NCBI GenBank assembly: GCA_012964435.1
Contig: DTTX01000093.1
Location: forward strand, 1-64,000
Direction of reading: 5' to 3'
Source of the DNA: Mesonia sp.
GTDB lineage: Bacteria > Bacteroidota > Bacteroidia > Flavobacteriales > Flavobacteriaceae
DNA: 64,000 nt
The position numbers were made by a program, and so were the translations under genes. Positions 1-8,696 of the stretch are shown here, in pieces. Positions within the stretch are counted from its first letter, which is position 1. Each line of letters opens with the position of its first letter. Below the pieces are notes generated by a model that was not told where the DNA came from, did no database searches, and saw nothing but the letters and a program-made list of their open reading frames with translations.

Positions 1-32
1 TTTCGCTATCATCTATATTTGTGCCTGTATAG

Positions 33-356
33 AAAGACTTTCGATTAAGATATAAAAACAAAAAAGAAATAAATGTAATTTTTTACGATAGTCAATTAAA
101 ATGGGAAGATACCAACTTAGATGAATATCAAGATTTACCATTAAAGACCATTTTAGATGCAATACAATCTTTACCCAATCAATATAGAATTGTGTTTAGC
201 TTATATTATTTAGATGGCTTTTCACATAAAGAAATTAGTAAAAAATTAGAAATTTCTGTAAATACTTCTAAATCCAATTTACATCGAGCAAAAGCAGCTC
301 TAAAGAGTTTCCTTCAAGAAAAACATCAACTAAAAAAGTCTAAACGTGGAGCCTAA
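33..356 (+). CDS. ECF-type RNA polymerase sigma factor, 3' portion
   Basis: This is the C-terminal part of an extracytoplasmic-function sigma factor. The sigma region 4 helix-turn-helix is clear (PNQYRIVFSLYYLDGF, then HKEISKKLEISVNTSKSNLHRAK), and the short basic tail ends at the TAA at 354-356. The gene runs off the left edge. In the frame that encodes region 4 there is a TAG at 30-32, and family-like residues (CIERL) appear in another frame just before it, so the first ~45 bases look frame-disturbed. The stop overlaps the GTG start of the next gene by 11 bases, which suggests translational coupling with a membrane partner. The sigma call is firm; whether the whole gene is intact cannot be judged here. 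Confidence 0.75.
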   Translation, partial: KDFRLRYKNKKEINVIFYDSQLKWEDTNLDEYQDLPLKTILDAIQSLPNQYRIVFSLYYLDGFSHKEISKKLEISVNTSKSNLHRAKAALKSFLQEKHQLKKSKRGA

Positions 357-1620
357 CAACTGGAAAAACAAGTTCGATACCAACGAAGAAGCATTTTCTC
401 CTAGCGATAATGTCTGGGAGGCTATAGACCAAACTGTTACCAAGAAACGTAGAAAAAGAAGAGTTATCATTTTTCTATTAGCGCTGTTAGTAATATGTAT
501 ACCAATAGGAGTTGTAAGTGTTATTCAGTTCGATGTTATTAATTTTAATAAAAATTCAAAAAAAGAAATAAACAATATAATTTTAAAAGATTCTTCAGAA
601 AATGAAGTTCAACAAAAAGTTGAAGTTTCTGCAAAAGCAGAAAAAGAAATAAATATTAAAGATTCTAACAACCAAAAAAGTACATCTGAAAAAACTCTTA
701 AAACTAACGGAGATAATGATAATTTTAGTTTTAAAAATTCTTCAGACAACCTTAATCTTCAACAGCAAATAAATCAACAAAATAGAAGCAAATTAAACAA
801 CACTTTATCATTTAATAGGTATAATCTAGAAGCAAATAATATTGATTCTATAGCTCTTTTACCTTTCGGTATTATTAAGAATAAATTTAACCTTAACCCT
901 GAACTTCTTAAAAAAGAAGATAAACACCAACTTAGTCAAGACTCTAAATTAAATTGGGCAGTAAAGCCATTTTTCGGAGGTAACTTAATGAAACCCTTAC
1001 AGAAGGAGCATCCATTGCAATCTTCAAATCCTAATTTATCACAAAACTTTCAACTAAATTATAGTTACGGAGCTCATTTTTATATACAGCTCAATGAGGA
1101 TTTTTGGCTATATACAGGTGTTGCGTTTCAAAATTATTCTTATCAAGCAAAAAATATACATACCTCAGCCGATAGAACTCCAAGTCTCGTTCATTATATT
1201 AATACAAGCTCCAACAACTTTATAAGTCATCAAACCATTGAAGATTTCAGCAATTCTTCTGAAGAAATTACGTTGAACTACCAATTAGATTATTACGAAA
1301 TACCGGTTATAGCGAGCTATAAAGTTCTCGATAAAAAATTAAATCTGAATGCCGAAGCTGGCGGTAGCGTACTTCATTTAAGAAATAATAAAATGAGCCT
1401 TTCTAACCAAAATGACGAAGAATTAGCTTTAGGAGAATTTAATATTTTCAAAAAAAGTCATTTTACGTTACAAGCAGGATTATTAGCAGAATGGCCATTA
1501 AGCAAAAGATTTTCTTTAGAAGCTGAAGGTTTATATAAATATCACTTTAATATTATAGACCACATTAGCACCTACTCTATCAATTTAAATTTAGGTGTTA
1601 AATACAAATTTAAATACTAA
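346..1620 (+). CDS. Membrane-anchored protein with C-terminal beta-barrel-like domain, sigma-factor partner
   Basis: A 424-residue protein starting with GTG. It has a cytoplasmic N-terminus of about 38 residues with a KKRRKRR stop-transfer cluster, one membrane helix at about residues 40-61, a low-complexity Asn/Lys/Gln-rich linker (about 65-170), and a C-terminal half with alternating aromatic strands resembling outer-membrane beta-barrel families of Bacteroidota. It overlaps the ECF sigma gene. Pairs of this form in flavobacteria usually carry a membrane partner of the sigma factor, possibly an anti-sigma factor, but no classical zinc-binding anti-sigma motif is visible. The function is therefore inferred from position. 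No terminator follows it before rpoD. Confidence 0.6.
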   Translation: MEPNNWKNKFDTNEEAFSPSDNVWEAIDQTVTKKRRKRRVIIFLLALLVICIPIGVVSVIQFDVINFNKNSKKEINNIILKDSSENEVQQKVEVSAKAEKEINIKDSNNQKSTSEKTLKTNGDNDNFSFKNSSDNLNLQQQINQQNRSKLNNTLSFNRYNLEANNIDSIALLPFGIIKNKFNLNPELLKKEDKHQLSQDSKLNWAVKPFFGGNLMKPLQKEHPLQSSNPNLSQNFQLNYSYGAHFYIQLNEDFWLYTGVAFQNYSYQAKNIHTSADRTPSLVHYINTSSNNFISHQTIEDFSNSSEEITLNYQLDYYEIPVIASYKVLDKKLNLNAEAGGSVLHLRNNKMSLSNQNDEELALGEFNIFKKSHFTLQAGLLAEWPLSKRFSLEAEGLYKYHFNIIDHISTYSINLNLGVKYKFKY

Positions 1621-1759
1621 CCTTTTGTAATCAACGTTTACGTTTCACGACAAGTACTTGAAAATTTTAGAGAAAAAATTTAATAAATTATGTAACCTTT
1701 TTTTCAAAGTTTACGTATAACATCATGTAACACTCTTAAACATAATCTGGAGATCGTAA

Positions 1760-2623
1760 ATGAGACAGCTTAAAATCACGAAGCAGGTAACTAACAGAGA
1801 AACTGCTTCGCTAGACAAGTATTTACAAGAAATTGGTAAAGTAGATTTAATTACCGCAGAAGAAGAAGTAGAATTAGCACAGCGTATTAAAGCCGGCGAT
1901 AATCGCGCTTTAGAAAAATTAACTCAAGCTAACCTGCGTTTTGTGGTATCGGTAGCAAAGCAATACCAAAATCAAGGTTTAACTTTACCCGATCTAATTA
2001 ACGAAGGAAATTTAGGATTAATTAAAGCTGCAAAGCGCTTTGATGAAACCAGAGGTTTTAAATTTATCTCTTATGCTGTTTGGTGGATTAGACAATCTAT
2101 TCTTCAAGCTCTAGCAGAACAATCTAGAATTGTACGTTTACCGCTTAACAAAATTGGATCGATAAATAAGATCAATAAAACTTATGCATTTTTAGAGCAA
2201 TCTAACGAGAGACCGCCAAGTGCAGAAGAAATTGCTAAAGAGTTAGATATGACCATCAATGATGTAAAAGAGTCGATGAAAAACTCTGGCCGTCACGTAT
2301 CGATGGATGCTCCTTTAATTGAAGGTGAAGATTCTAACCTCTATGATGTATTACGTTCTGGTGAATCGCCAAACCCTGATAAAGAGTTATTACACGATTC
2401 ACTTAAAACAGAGATCGAGCGCTCTTTAGAAACACTAACTCCAAGAGAGGCAGATGTAATTCGCTTATATTTTGGTTTAGGTAACCAACACCCAATGACT
2501 TTAGAAGAAATTGGAGAAACTTTCGATCTAACTCGTGAGCGTGTAAGACAAATTAAAGAAAAAGCAATAAGAAGATTAAAGCATACTTCTAGAAGTCGAA
2601 TTTTAAAAACCTATTTAGGTTAA
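1760..2623 (+). CDS. rpoD: Primary RNA polymerase sigma factor RpoD/SigA
   Basis: The 287-residue housekeeping sigma factor, of the short form typical of Bacteroidota (no long region 1.1 or non-conserved insert). Region 1.2 lies at about residues 18-50, region 2 contains [16 protein letters not shown] and the -10 recognition/melting helix ([17 protein letters not shown]), region 3 follows, and region 4.2 contains the [34 protein letters not shown] lies about 10 bases before the ATG, unusual in this window. It directs core RNA polymerase to TAnnTTTG-type promoters, several of which are visible here. It is followed by two hairpins with T-runs and appears monocistronic. Confidence 0.95.
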   Translation: MRQLKITKQVTNRETASLDKYLQEIGKVDLITAEEEVELAQRIKAGDNRALEKLTQANLRFVVSVAKQYQNQGLTLPDLINEGNLGLIKAAKRFDETRGFKFISYAVWWIRQSILQALAEQSRIVRLPLNKIGSINKINKTYAFLEQSNERPPSAEEIAKELDMTINDVKESMKNSGRHVSMDAPLIEGEDSNLYDVLRSGESPNPDKELLHDSLKTEIERSLETLTPREADVIRLYFGLGNQHPMTLEEIGETFDLTRERVRQIKEKAIRRLKHTSRSRILKTYLG

Positions 2624-2646
2624 AATTTCGTAACTTTACGGTAACA

Positions 2647-2674
2647 AACAGTAATTCATAACTGTTCGTTTTTT
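2647..2674 (+). terminator. Hairpin with T-run after rpoD
   Basis: A perfect 6-bp stem (AACAGT at 2647-2652, ACTGTT at 2661-2666) with an 8-base loop is followed by CG and six T. It is terminator-like but weak, and sits just before a much stronger terminator. Confidence 0.4.
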
Positions 2675-2687
2675 GATTGATGAATGA

Positions 2688-2720
2688 AACCCCGGCTGAT
2701 TACCGGGGTTTTTTATTTTT
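2688..2720 (+). terminator. Strong intrinsic terminator of rpoD
   Basis: Perfect 8-bp stem AACCCCGG (2688-2695) with CCGGGGTT (2703-2710), 7-base loop, then a long T-run. It separates rpoD from the BLUF gene. Confidence 0.9.
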
Positions 2721-2788
2721 TTCTTAAAATTTTAACACCTTAAATTCATTTAGTCGTTTTTTTATTACTTTTACCGAAAAATCACTAA

Positions 2789-3196
2789 ATGCGTTTAGCC
2801 ATATGCTACGTTAGTAATTCAAGTTCAGATCTATCACCAAAAGAAATACATGAATTACTGAGCGATTGCCAATCACAAAACAATAAAAGGAATATTAAAG
2901 GCTTGCTTTTATATTCTGAAGGTAATTTCTTTCAAGTAATTGAAGGTGATACTCAAGAAGTAAAAACACTGTGGACTGAAATTAAGCAAGACGAACGTCA
3001 CAAAAGCATTATCAAAATTTTTGAAGAAGAAATAGAAACTCCCCCATTCGATGGTTATTTATGTGATTTTATTTCTGAAGATGAAAAACACCCACAGCAT
3101 AACTTAAAAAGAATCTTCGATCAGCTCAAATCTTTAGACGAAAAACCTAAAAATGCCGCAGAAGAAGTCTTGAAGCTTTTTCTAAAATGTCATTAA
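2789..3196 (+). CDS. BLUF-domain blue-light sensor protein
   Basis: A 135-residue stand-alone BLUF protein. The flavin-binding photocycle residues fit the family: Tyr7 (in CYVSNSS), Asn31 before IKGLLLY, and Gln49 in FFQVIEG, with the family spacing of 24 and 18 residues. BLUF domains bind FAD and switch hydrogen bonding around the Gln/Tyr pair under blue light. No output domain is fused; the C-terminal ~35 residues are helical and probably mediate partner contact. The gene is isolated between the rpoD terminator and the rpe promoter, so its partner is unknown. It could be an orphan photoreceptor acting on a diguanylate-type or regulatory protein elsewhere. Confidence 0.88.
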   Translation: MRLAICYVSNSSSDLSPKEIHELLSDCQSQNNKRNIKGLLLYSEGNFFQVIEGDTQEVKTLWTEIKQDERHKSIIKIFEEEIETPPFDGYLCDFISEDEKHPQHNLKRIFDQLKSLDEKPKNAAEEVLKLFLKCH

Positions 3197-3219
3197 GTTT
3201 ATAATCCATTATTTCTTAG

Positions 3220-3227
3220 TATTTTTG
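3220..3227 (+). promoter_or_regulatory. -7 promoter box of rpe
   Basis: TATTTTTG matches the Bacteroidota -7 consensus TAnnTTTG and lies 20 bases before the rpe ATG. No convincing TTG -33 element is seen. Confidence 0.6.
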
Positions 3228-3247
3228 TACTTCAACAAAAAAGAAAA

Positions 3248-3907
3248 ATGGAAAAATTAATTGCCCCTTCTATCTTAGCTGCAGATTTCGCAAACCTTCA
3301 ACGTGATATCGAAATGGTAAACCAAAGTGATGCAGATTGGTTTCATATCGATATAATGGATGGTGTTTTTGTACCAAACATTTCTTTTGGAATGCCGGTA
3401 CTCGAGGCCATTAACCGTCACGCCGGTAAAGTGATCGACGTGCATTTAATGATCGTAGATCCCGATCGTTATATTAAAACCTTTGCAAATTTAGGTGCAG
3501 ATGTACTGACTGTACACTACGAAGCTTGTACTCATCTTCACCGTACATTACAAGCAATAAAAGCTGAAGGTATGAGAGCAGGTGTTGCCATTAACCCACA
3601 TACCAATGTGAGTTTATTAGAAGATGTGATTAACGATATCGATTTGGTTTGCATCATGAGTGTGAATCCCGGTTTTGGCGGACAAAGTTTTATTGAGAAC
3701 ACCTACAAAAAAACCAGACAATTAAAAGAAATTATCTTAGATAATAACGCGTCAACTCAAATAGAAATTGATGGTGGTGTAAATAGCCAAAACGCGAAAA
3801 AATTAGTCGATGCCGGTGCAGATGTGTTGGTGGCAGGAAGTTTTGTTTTTAAATCTCAAAATCCTAAAGAAACGGTTACAGAATTAAAACAGATCGTAAA
3901 CTCTTAA
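3248..3907 (+). CDS. rpe: Ribulose-phosphate 3-epimerase
   Basis: The 219-residue TIM-barrel epimerase interconverts ribulose 5-phosphate and xylulose 5-phosphate in the pentose phosphate pathway, in the cytosol. Family signatures are intact: PSILAADFANL at the N-terminus, HIDIMDGVFVPN with the catalytic Asp and metal ligands, HLMIVDP, the phosphate-binding loop VNPGFGGQSF, and EIDGGV with the second catalytic Asp. Length is normal. It has its own promoter and is followed after 12 bases by the ypdA-like gene, which starts with TTG and so is probably cotranscribed. Confidence 0.95.
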   Translation: MEKLIAPSILAADFANLQRDIEMVNQSDADWFHIDIMDGVFVPNISFGMPVLEAINRHAGKVIDVHLMIVDPDRYIKTFANLGADVLTVHYEACTHLHRTLQAIKAEGMRAGVAINPHTNVSLLEDVINDIDLVCIMSVNPGFGGQSFIENTYKKTRQLKEIILDNNASTQIEIDGGVNSQNAKKLVDAGADVLVAGSFVFKSQNPKETVTELKQIVNS

Positions 3908-3919
3908 ACAGCCCATAAT

Positions 3920-4879
3920 TTGTTAGATGTAGTTATTATTGGTGGCGGTCCAATTGGTATTGCCTGCGCTATTGAAGCCCAAAAAAGAAATCTTTCCTAT
4001 ATAGTAATAGAAAAAGGTCCTTTGGTAAATTCTCTGTACAATTACCCAACGAATATGACTTTTTTCTCTTCTTCAGAAAAGTTAGAGATCGATCAAATAC
4101 CGTTTATTAGTAAAAATGCAAAACCTAGCAAAGCTGAAGCATTAGAATATTACAGAAGAATTGCAACTTCTAAAAAGTTAGATATTCATTTATTTGAAAA
4201 TGTGCATACTGTTGAAGAAAAAAACGACACCTATCAAATAAAAACTAGCAAAGACATTTATACTACTAAAAATGTTGTGATCGCCACAGGTTTTTATGAT
4301 CTTCCTAACCGTATGAATGTAAAGGGAGAAGATTTACCAAAAGTTAATCATTACTATAACGACCCACATTATTACTCTAATCAAGATGTAATCGTGGTTG
4401 GCGCTAGTAATTCTTCTGTCGATGCTGCTTTAGAAGTTTACCGTAAAGGCGGTCGAGTTACAATGGTTGTTCGTGGCAAAAGTATTGGCGAGCGTGTTAA
4501 ATATTGGGTAAGACCCGATATTGTAAATAGAATTGAAGAAGGTAGTATAAAAGCCTATTTTAATTCTACCATAAAAGAAATTCGTGAAGATGAAGTTGAT
4601 ATTGAAAATGAAAACGGAAAAAAACAAACACTAAAAAACGATTTTGTTTTAGCATTAACCGGTTACCGTCCTAATTTTAAATTCTTAGAAGAAGTAGGCA
4701 TTCACCTTCAAGATGAAGAGAAAAAAATACCGAAATACGATCCACAAACGATGGAAACCAATTTAAAAGGAGTTTACCTAGCCGGAGTAATTTGTGGTGG
4801 CTTAGAAACCCATAAGTGGTTTATTGAAAACTCTCGTATTCACGCTAAAATGATCATGGAAAATATCTCTAGCAATTAA
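3920..4879 (+). CDS. ypdA: YpdA-family FAD-dependent bacillithiol-disulfide reductase
   Basis: A 319-residue flavoprotein with an N-terminal FAD dinucleotide fold (GGGPIG at 8-13), the ATGFYDLP segment, and a second NADPH-binding fold (GASNSS). The end (GVYLAGVICGG) matches the YpdA/bacillithiol reductase family, which reduces oxidised bacillithiol with NADPH. Many flavobacteria make bacillithiol, so this role is plausible. The only in-frame start between the rpe stop and the Rossmann motif is the TTG at 3920. It sits 12 bases after rpe and 8 bases before the NYN gene, so the three may form one transcript. No redox CxxC is present, as expected for the family. Confidence 0.8.
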   Translation: MLDVVIIGGGPIGIACAIEAQKRNLSYIVIEKGPLVNSLYNYPTNMTFFSSSEKLEIDQIPFISKNAKPSKAEALEYYRRIATSKKLDIHLFENVHTVEEKNDTYQIKTSKDIYTTKNVVIATGFYDLPNRMNVKGEDLPKVNHYYNDPHYYSNQDVIVVGASNSSVDAALEVYRKGGRVTMVVRGKSIGERVKYWVRPDIVNRIEEGSIKAYFNSTIKEIREDEVDIENENGKKQTLKNDFVLALTGYRPNFKFLEEVGIHLQDEEKKIPKYDPQTMETNLKGVYLAGVICGGLETHKWFIENSRIHAKMIMENISSN

Positions 4880-4887
4880 TAAAAATT

Positions 4888-5634
4888 ATGGAAAATAAAT
4901 TGGCAGTTTTAATCGATGGTGATAATATCCCGTCGGCTTACATTACCGAAATGTTACAGGAAATTGCCAAGTATGGTAATCCTACTATTAAACGTATTTA
5001 TGGAGATTGGACCAAACCTCATCTTAATAAATGGAAAAACGTTTTGCTTGAAAATGCAGTAAATCCTATTCAGCAATACGCTTACACGCAAGGCAAAAAC
5101 GCCACCGATTCTGCGATGATCATCGATGCGATGGATATTTTATATTCTAATAAAGTTGATGGATTTTGTCTGGTTTCTAGCGATAGTGATTTCACAAAAC
5201 TAGCAACTCGATTAAGAGAAGCCGGTAAAAATGTAATTGGTATTGGCGAAAAGAAAACTCCCGAACCTTTTATTGTTGCTTGCGATAAATTTATTTATAT
5301 TGAAATTTTAAAGAATCAAAATAAAGAGACTGAAAGTAAAAACTCTTCAAAGTCTAAAGACGATAAAAAAGACGATCTCGATAAAATCACACCTAAAGTA
5401 ATTAAACTTATTGCTTCTACAATTTCTGATGTGGCCGATGAAGATGGCTGGGCGTTTTTAGGTGACGTAGGAAGTTTACTTCAAAAAAAACAACCTAACT
5501 TTGATTCTAGAAACTATGGTTTTCAAAAACTTACTCCGATGATCAACTCTATTAATAAATTTGAAGTTGAATCTCGTGAAAATCAGAATAACAATAACAA
5601 ATTCAAGCTTATATACGTTCGAAACAAGAATTAA
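4888..5634 (+). CDS. NYN-domain protein with C-terminal OST-HTH/LOTUS-like domain
   Basis: A 248-residue protein with an N-terminal NYN (PIN-like nuclease fold) domain at about 1-145: acidic residues Asp10 and Asp12 (LIDGDN), DSAMIIDAMD, and SSDSDF form the usual metal-binding cluster. A Lys/Asp/Ser-rich linker (about 148-165) leads to a C-terminal domain (about 168-245, with EDGWAFLGDVGSLLQKKQPNFDSRNYGF) resembling OST-HTH/LOTUS RNA-binding domains. The combination suggests an RNase or RNA-binding factor. It is 8 bases after ypdA and its stop overlaps the convergent peptidase gene by 4 bases. The substrate is unknown. Confidence 0.8.
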   Translation: MENKLAVLIDGDNIPSAYITEMLQEIAKYGNPTIKRIYGDWTKPHLNKWKNVLLENAVNPIQQYAYTQGKNATDSAMIIDAMDILYSNKVDGFCLVSSDSDFTKLATRLREAGKNVIGIGEKKTPEPFIVACDKFIYIEILKNQNKETESKNSSKSKDDKKDDLDKITPKVIKLIASTISDVADEDGWAFLGDVGSLLQKKQPNFDSRNYGFQKLTPMINSINKFEVESRENQNNNNKFKLIYVRNKN

Positions 5635-6455
5635 TAACCGCTAAAATTATAATTCAGCATTTCCTTGATCTTTTTATAGAACTCAGGAAAAGTTTGTTTG
5701 AATTCGATTGGACTTTCTATAAAATATTCAACCAAAACCGCCAAAAATTCGTATTGATTGGTATAGGCATAATCTCTAAAGTATTTGGTATCTATTAATC
5801 GTTGCCTAATCGCATCATTACGTAATAATCGTATAATATCTTTAGAAGTATCGGTAAATATTATAGCGCTAATATCATGTTGTTTTCTACAATTTATTTG
5901 AATCACATGTATAAACTCGTGAATACCTAAATTCAAATTGTCACGATCACTGGCAAAACCCTCTAAAAAATGCTTCCAAGAAAAAACCAGAGCTTTCATT
6001 CTGGGGTTAAATTCTCCTTTATGGTAAGCATTGTTTATTTTAGAATGATAGATGTCGGGGTAAATTAAAACTTTCTGTAAGGCAGGCAACATAAACTCTC
6101 GCATCCCAAAAGTAAGCATCACTGCCGTGGCAGAAATATATAGTTTAACTTCTTCTGTAATTATAAATCCGTAGCGGCCTTCAAAAGATTTATCATTCAT
6201 AAAAAGTATAACACGATGCTGAAAGAATTTTTTCTGTTTTAGATTTAATCGATTATAAAACGGAAGGCGTTCTCTAATAAATTGTTGGTCTGCTATTGAT
6301 AGTTTTTTCAGCCTAAAGTAGAAATGAATGTAAATAGGTTTTTTAAAGAAATACAGATAGATATGATCGAATAGTGATATAGATTTTACTACTATAATTA
6401 GAATAATAGCTAAAATGAAAAGAATTAAAATTATAGGTATAAATAAATTTTCCAT
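5631..6455 (-). CDS. MtfA-like zinc metallopeptidase, membrane-anchored
   Basis: I start this at the ATG at 6455, giving 274 residues; a TTG 24 codons further upstream is less likely. An N-terminal hydrophobic helix (about 1-30) anchors the protein. The soluble part resembles the MtfA (glucose-regulated peptidase, M90) family: LSIADQQFIRERLPFYNRL at its start and the zinc-binding HEFIH motif (His179, Glu180, His183). In enterobacteria MtfA cleaves or binds regulators such as Mlc; no such partner is visible here, so the target is unknown. Its 3' end overlaps the convergent NYN gene. Confidence 0.75.
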   Translation of the reverse strand: MENLFIPIILILFILAIILIIVVKSISLFDHIYLYFFKKPIYIHFYFRLKKLSIADQQFIRERLPFYNRLNLKQKKFFQHRVILFMNDKSFEGRYGFIITEEVKLYISATAVMLTFGMREFMLPALQKVLIYPDIYHSKINNAYHKGEFNPRMKALVFSWKHFLEGFASDRDNLNLGIHEFIHVIQINCRKQHDISAIIFTDTSKDIIRLLRNDAIRQRLIDTKYFRDYAYTNQYEFLAVLVEYFIESPIEFKQTFPEFYKKIKEMLNYNFSGY

Positions 6456-6617
6456 ATCTAAATTCCGAAGATAAAAGAAAAATAAATAAACGAGCTCAAG
6501 ACCTATTGATTTTAAATTTAAAGTCAAGTTGCCTATTTAATAATATATAGAGTTATTTTCTAAAAACTTGCGTTTCAGCATAAAAAAGGTTATTATACTC
6601 GCAGAACAAACACAACA

Positions 6618-7676
6618 ATGCGGGATTTTATAATTATTGGAGCTGCTCAAGCCGGATTATCGATGGCTTATTATTTAAAGCAGCTAGGTAAAGATTTTTT
6701 AATACTAGATAAAGAAGATGAAATTGGTGCCAGTTGGCTTAATCGTTGGGACTCTTTAAAACTTTTTACTCCAACAGAATTTAATCATCTTGCCGGGATG
6801 GAGTTTCCTGCTCGTAAAGGTCATTACCCTAATAAATATGAAGTTGCCGATTATTTTAAAAGCTACGTCAAAAAATTCGATTTCCCTGTACAATTAAAAA
6901 CCCTGGTCCGAAATATTGAAAAGGTAAATGAAAAATTTTTGGTCTCTACCGATAATCATACTTTAGAATGTAAACAAGTTATCGTAGCTACAGGACCGTT
7001 TCATATTCCGTACACGCCACCTTGTGCTAAACAAATCGATCAAAGTGTTTTTCAAATTCATAGTAATTATTATAAAAACCCAAGTCAGTTACAAGAAGGT
7101 GAAGCGATGGTCGTTGGTGCCGGCGATAGCGGTTTTCAAATTTTAGATGAAATTTCTAAAGACGGGAGAACCACTTATTTCTCTGGTGATACCGATGTAA
7201 AGACACTTCCGCAGGAAATTTTAGGCAAAACCCTTTGGTGGTGGTTTACTAAAACCGGTTTTTTAAGCTTCAGCAAAAAATCGTTTATAGGCAAGCGTAT
7301 TAACCATTCTAAACAACCGGTAATTGGTACCGATGTAAAAGAAATTTTAAGCCGAAAAAATGTAATTGCGGTAGGTAGAACAAACGATGCACATGATAGC
7401 AAGATCGAAACAGAAAAACAAACCTTAACTAACGTAAAAAACATTGTTTGGGCAACCGGTTACCGACCTAATTTTTCTTGGATCGAAGGTTTGGAACTCG
7501 ATCACGAAGGTTATCCAAAAAACAATCGTGGAGTAAGCAGTATTAAAGGCCTTTATTTTATTGGTTTACCGTGGTTACACACAAGGGGTTCTGCAACGCT
7601 TGGAGGAATACAAAAAGATGCTGAATATCTTGCGACACAAATTAAAAAGCAAGAATTAGAGTCGGTATCAGTATAA
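6618..7676 (+). CDS. Flavin-containing monooxygenase-like NAD(P)/FAD oxidoreductase
   Basis: A 352-residue two-dinucleotide-fold flavoprotein. The FAD motif is GAAQAG (residues 8-13), followed by EIGASWLNRWDSLKLFTP typical of the CzcO/flavin-monooxygenase group, and the NADPH motif is GAGDSG at about 168-173. The ATGYRPNFSWIEG and GLYFIGLPWLHTRGSATLGG segments close the FAD site. Members oxidise soft nucleophiles or are annotated only as FAD-dependent oxidoreductases; the substrate is not predictable. It is monocistronic, between divergent mtfA-like and convergent doxX-like genes. Confidence 0.8.
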   Translation: MRDFIIIGAAQAGLSMAYYLKQLGKDFLILDKEDEIGASWLNRWDSLKLFTPTEFNHLAGMEFPARKGHYPNKYEVADYFKSYVKKFDFPVQLKTLVRNIEKVNEKFLVSTDNHTLECKQVIVATGPFHIPYTPPCAKQIDQSVFQIHSNYYKNPSQLQEGEAMVVGAGDSGFQILDEISKDGRTTYFSGDTDVKTLPQEILGKTLWWWFTKTGFLSFSKKSFIGKRINHSKQPVIGTDVKEILSRKNVIAVGRTNDAHDSKIETEKQTLTNVKNIVWATGYRPNFSWIEGLELDHEGYPKNNRGVSSIKGLYFIGLPWLHTRGSATLGGIQKDAEYLATQIKKQELESVSV

Positions 7677-7716
7677 ACCAATTTAACATTTCTGCCTGTT
7701 ATTATCTAAACAGTTT

Positions 7717-8124
7717 CTACTTCTTTAAAAAGTAATGATCTAAAGAATATTTACCCGAGCCGGTTAGCATTAATAAAATATAGCTAAATAGGTATAAAAA
7801 TGGTAATTCTCGACTCATTAATGGGTCTTGACCGTGTACAATAAAAACCGCTACGATCATCGTAATTAATAAAGGTATAGCTGCCAATCGTGTACCTAAA
7901 CCTAAAATTATTAAAACCGAACAAATAAATTCTGAAAATACAGCCAATGCCAAACTTCCTGTTGCTCCAATCCCGATCGGGTCTGCAAATTGTATTTCAT
8001 CTCCACTAAAAAACTGTAAAAGTTTTCCATAACCGTGAGCTAACATAAATGCTGAAACACCAACTCTAAAAATTAGTAATCCCAGATCTGTTGCCGGTAA
8101 ACTTAAATTTGTTTTATAAGCCAT
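7717..8124 (-). CDS. DoxX-family membrane protein
   Basis: A 135-residue protein with four predicted membrane helices and the DoxX-family pattern (LGLLIFRVGVSAFMLAHGYGKL near the start, FSEFICSVLIILGLGTRLAAIPLLITMIVA in the middle). DoxX-like proteins are linked to quinone or thiol redox reactions in membranes, but most are functionally unknown. Its ATG overlaps the TAA of the upstream lipoprotein gene (TAATG), so the two are translationally coupled. Confidence 0.8.
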   Translation of the reverse strand: MAYKTNLSLPATDLGLLIFRVGVSAFMLAHGYGKLLQFFSGDEIQFADPIGIGATGSLALAVFSEFICSVLIILGLGTRLAAIPLLITMIVAVFIVHGQDPLMSRELPFLYLFSYILLMLTGSGKYSLDHYFLKK

Positions 8125-8567
8125 TATTTATCGGTTTGAGTTAATAATTTTTCTGCACTTTTAATGCTCGAATTTACACGGTCTTTCATTTCTCTAACTT
8201 CTTCTTTTTCTTCCTTTAGTAGAGGTTCGCGCTTTTTATATTCTTCTGAAGCATAAGTAGTGTCTTTTAAAGCATTCGGAAATTTCTCTCCAAAATCTTT
8301 CATCCAAGTCATCATAAAATCGTGAGCGTCTTTTAATTCTTGGTTTACCACTTTAAATCTCTTTCCATCAATAGTTGTATCGATCTTTGTTTCTGTTTTT
8401 TCAATTAAGCTGGAAAGCTCACCCATTTTTGGCATTACTTCATCGTGTACTGCTAAAATTTCATCGATACTTTCATCATAATGTATTTTTTCTTTAGAGG
8501 GTTTTGGCGTTTCTCCGCAGCTTGCTAATAACATTGCGGAGAAAATAAGTAAAAGTGTTTTTTTCAT
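8124..8567 (-). CDS. Predicted lipoprotein, helical, coupled to DoxX
   Basis: A 147-residue protein with a lipoprotein signal peptide (MKKTLLLIFSAMLLASCGE; lipobox LASC, Cys17). The mature part is charged and mostly helical, with Lys/Glu-rich stretches and probable coiled coils (about 95-140). No enzyme motif is seen. It begins a two-gene unit with the DoxX-like gene. It is probably a periplasmic-facing envelope lipoprotein; the function is unknown. Confidence 0.75.
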   Translation of the reverse strand: MKKTLLLIFSAMLLASCGETPKPSKEKIHYDESIDEILAVHDEVMPKMGELSSLIEKTETKIDTTIDGKRFKVVNQELKDAHDFMMTWMKDFGEKFPNALKDTTYASEEYKKREPLLKEEKEEVREMKDRVNSSIKSAEKLLTQTDK

Positions 8568-8630
8568 GTGTTGAATAAATAAAAATCTGTTAGTTGATAA
8601 GCTGAAATCAATTCAACTCAAATCTTCTTT

Positions 8631-8638
8631 CAAATTTA
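8631..8638 (-). promoter_or_regulatory. -7 box for the lipoprotein-doxX unit
   Basis: On the minus strand this reads TAAATTTG, matching TAnnTTTG, about 64 bases before the lipoprotein ATG. Confidence 0.45.
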
Positions 8639-8696
8639 AGAAATAAAATAGTTGAAGCGTGACTTTCATTAAAATATAAAATGAAGCAAATTCAAC

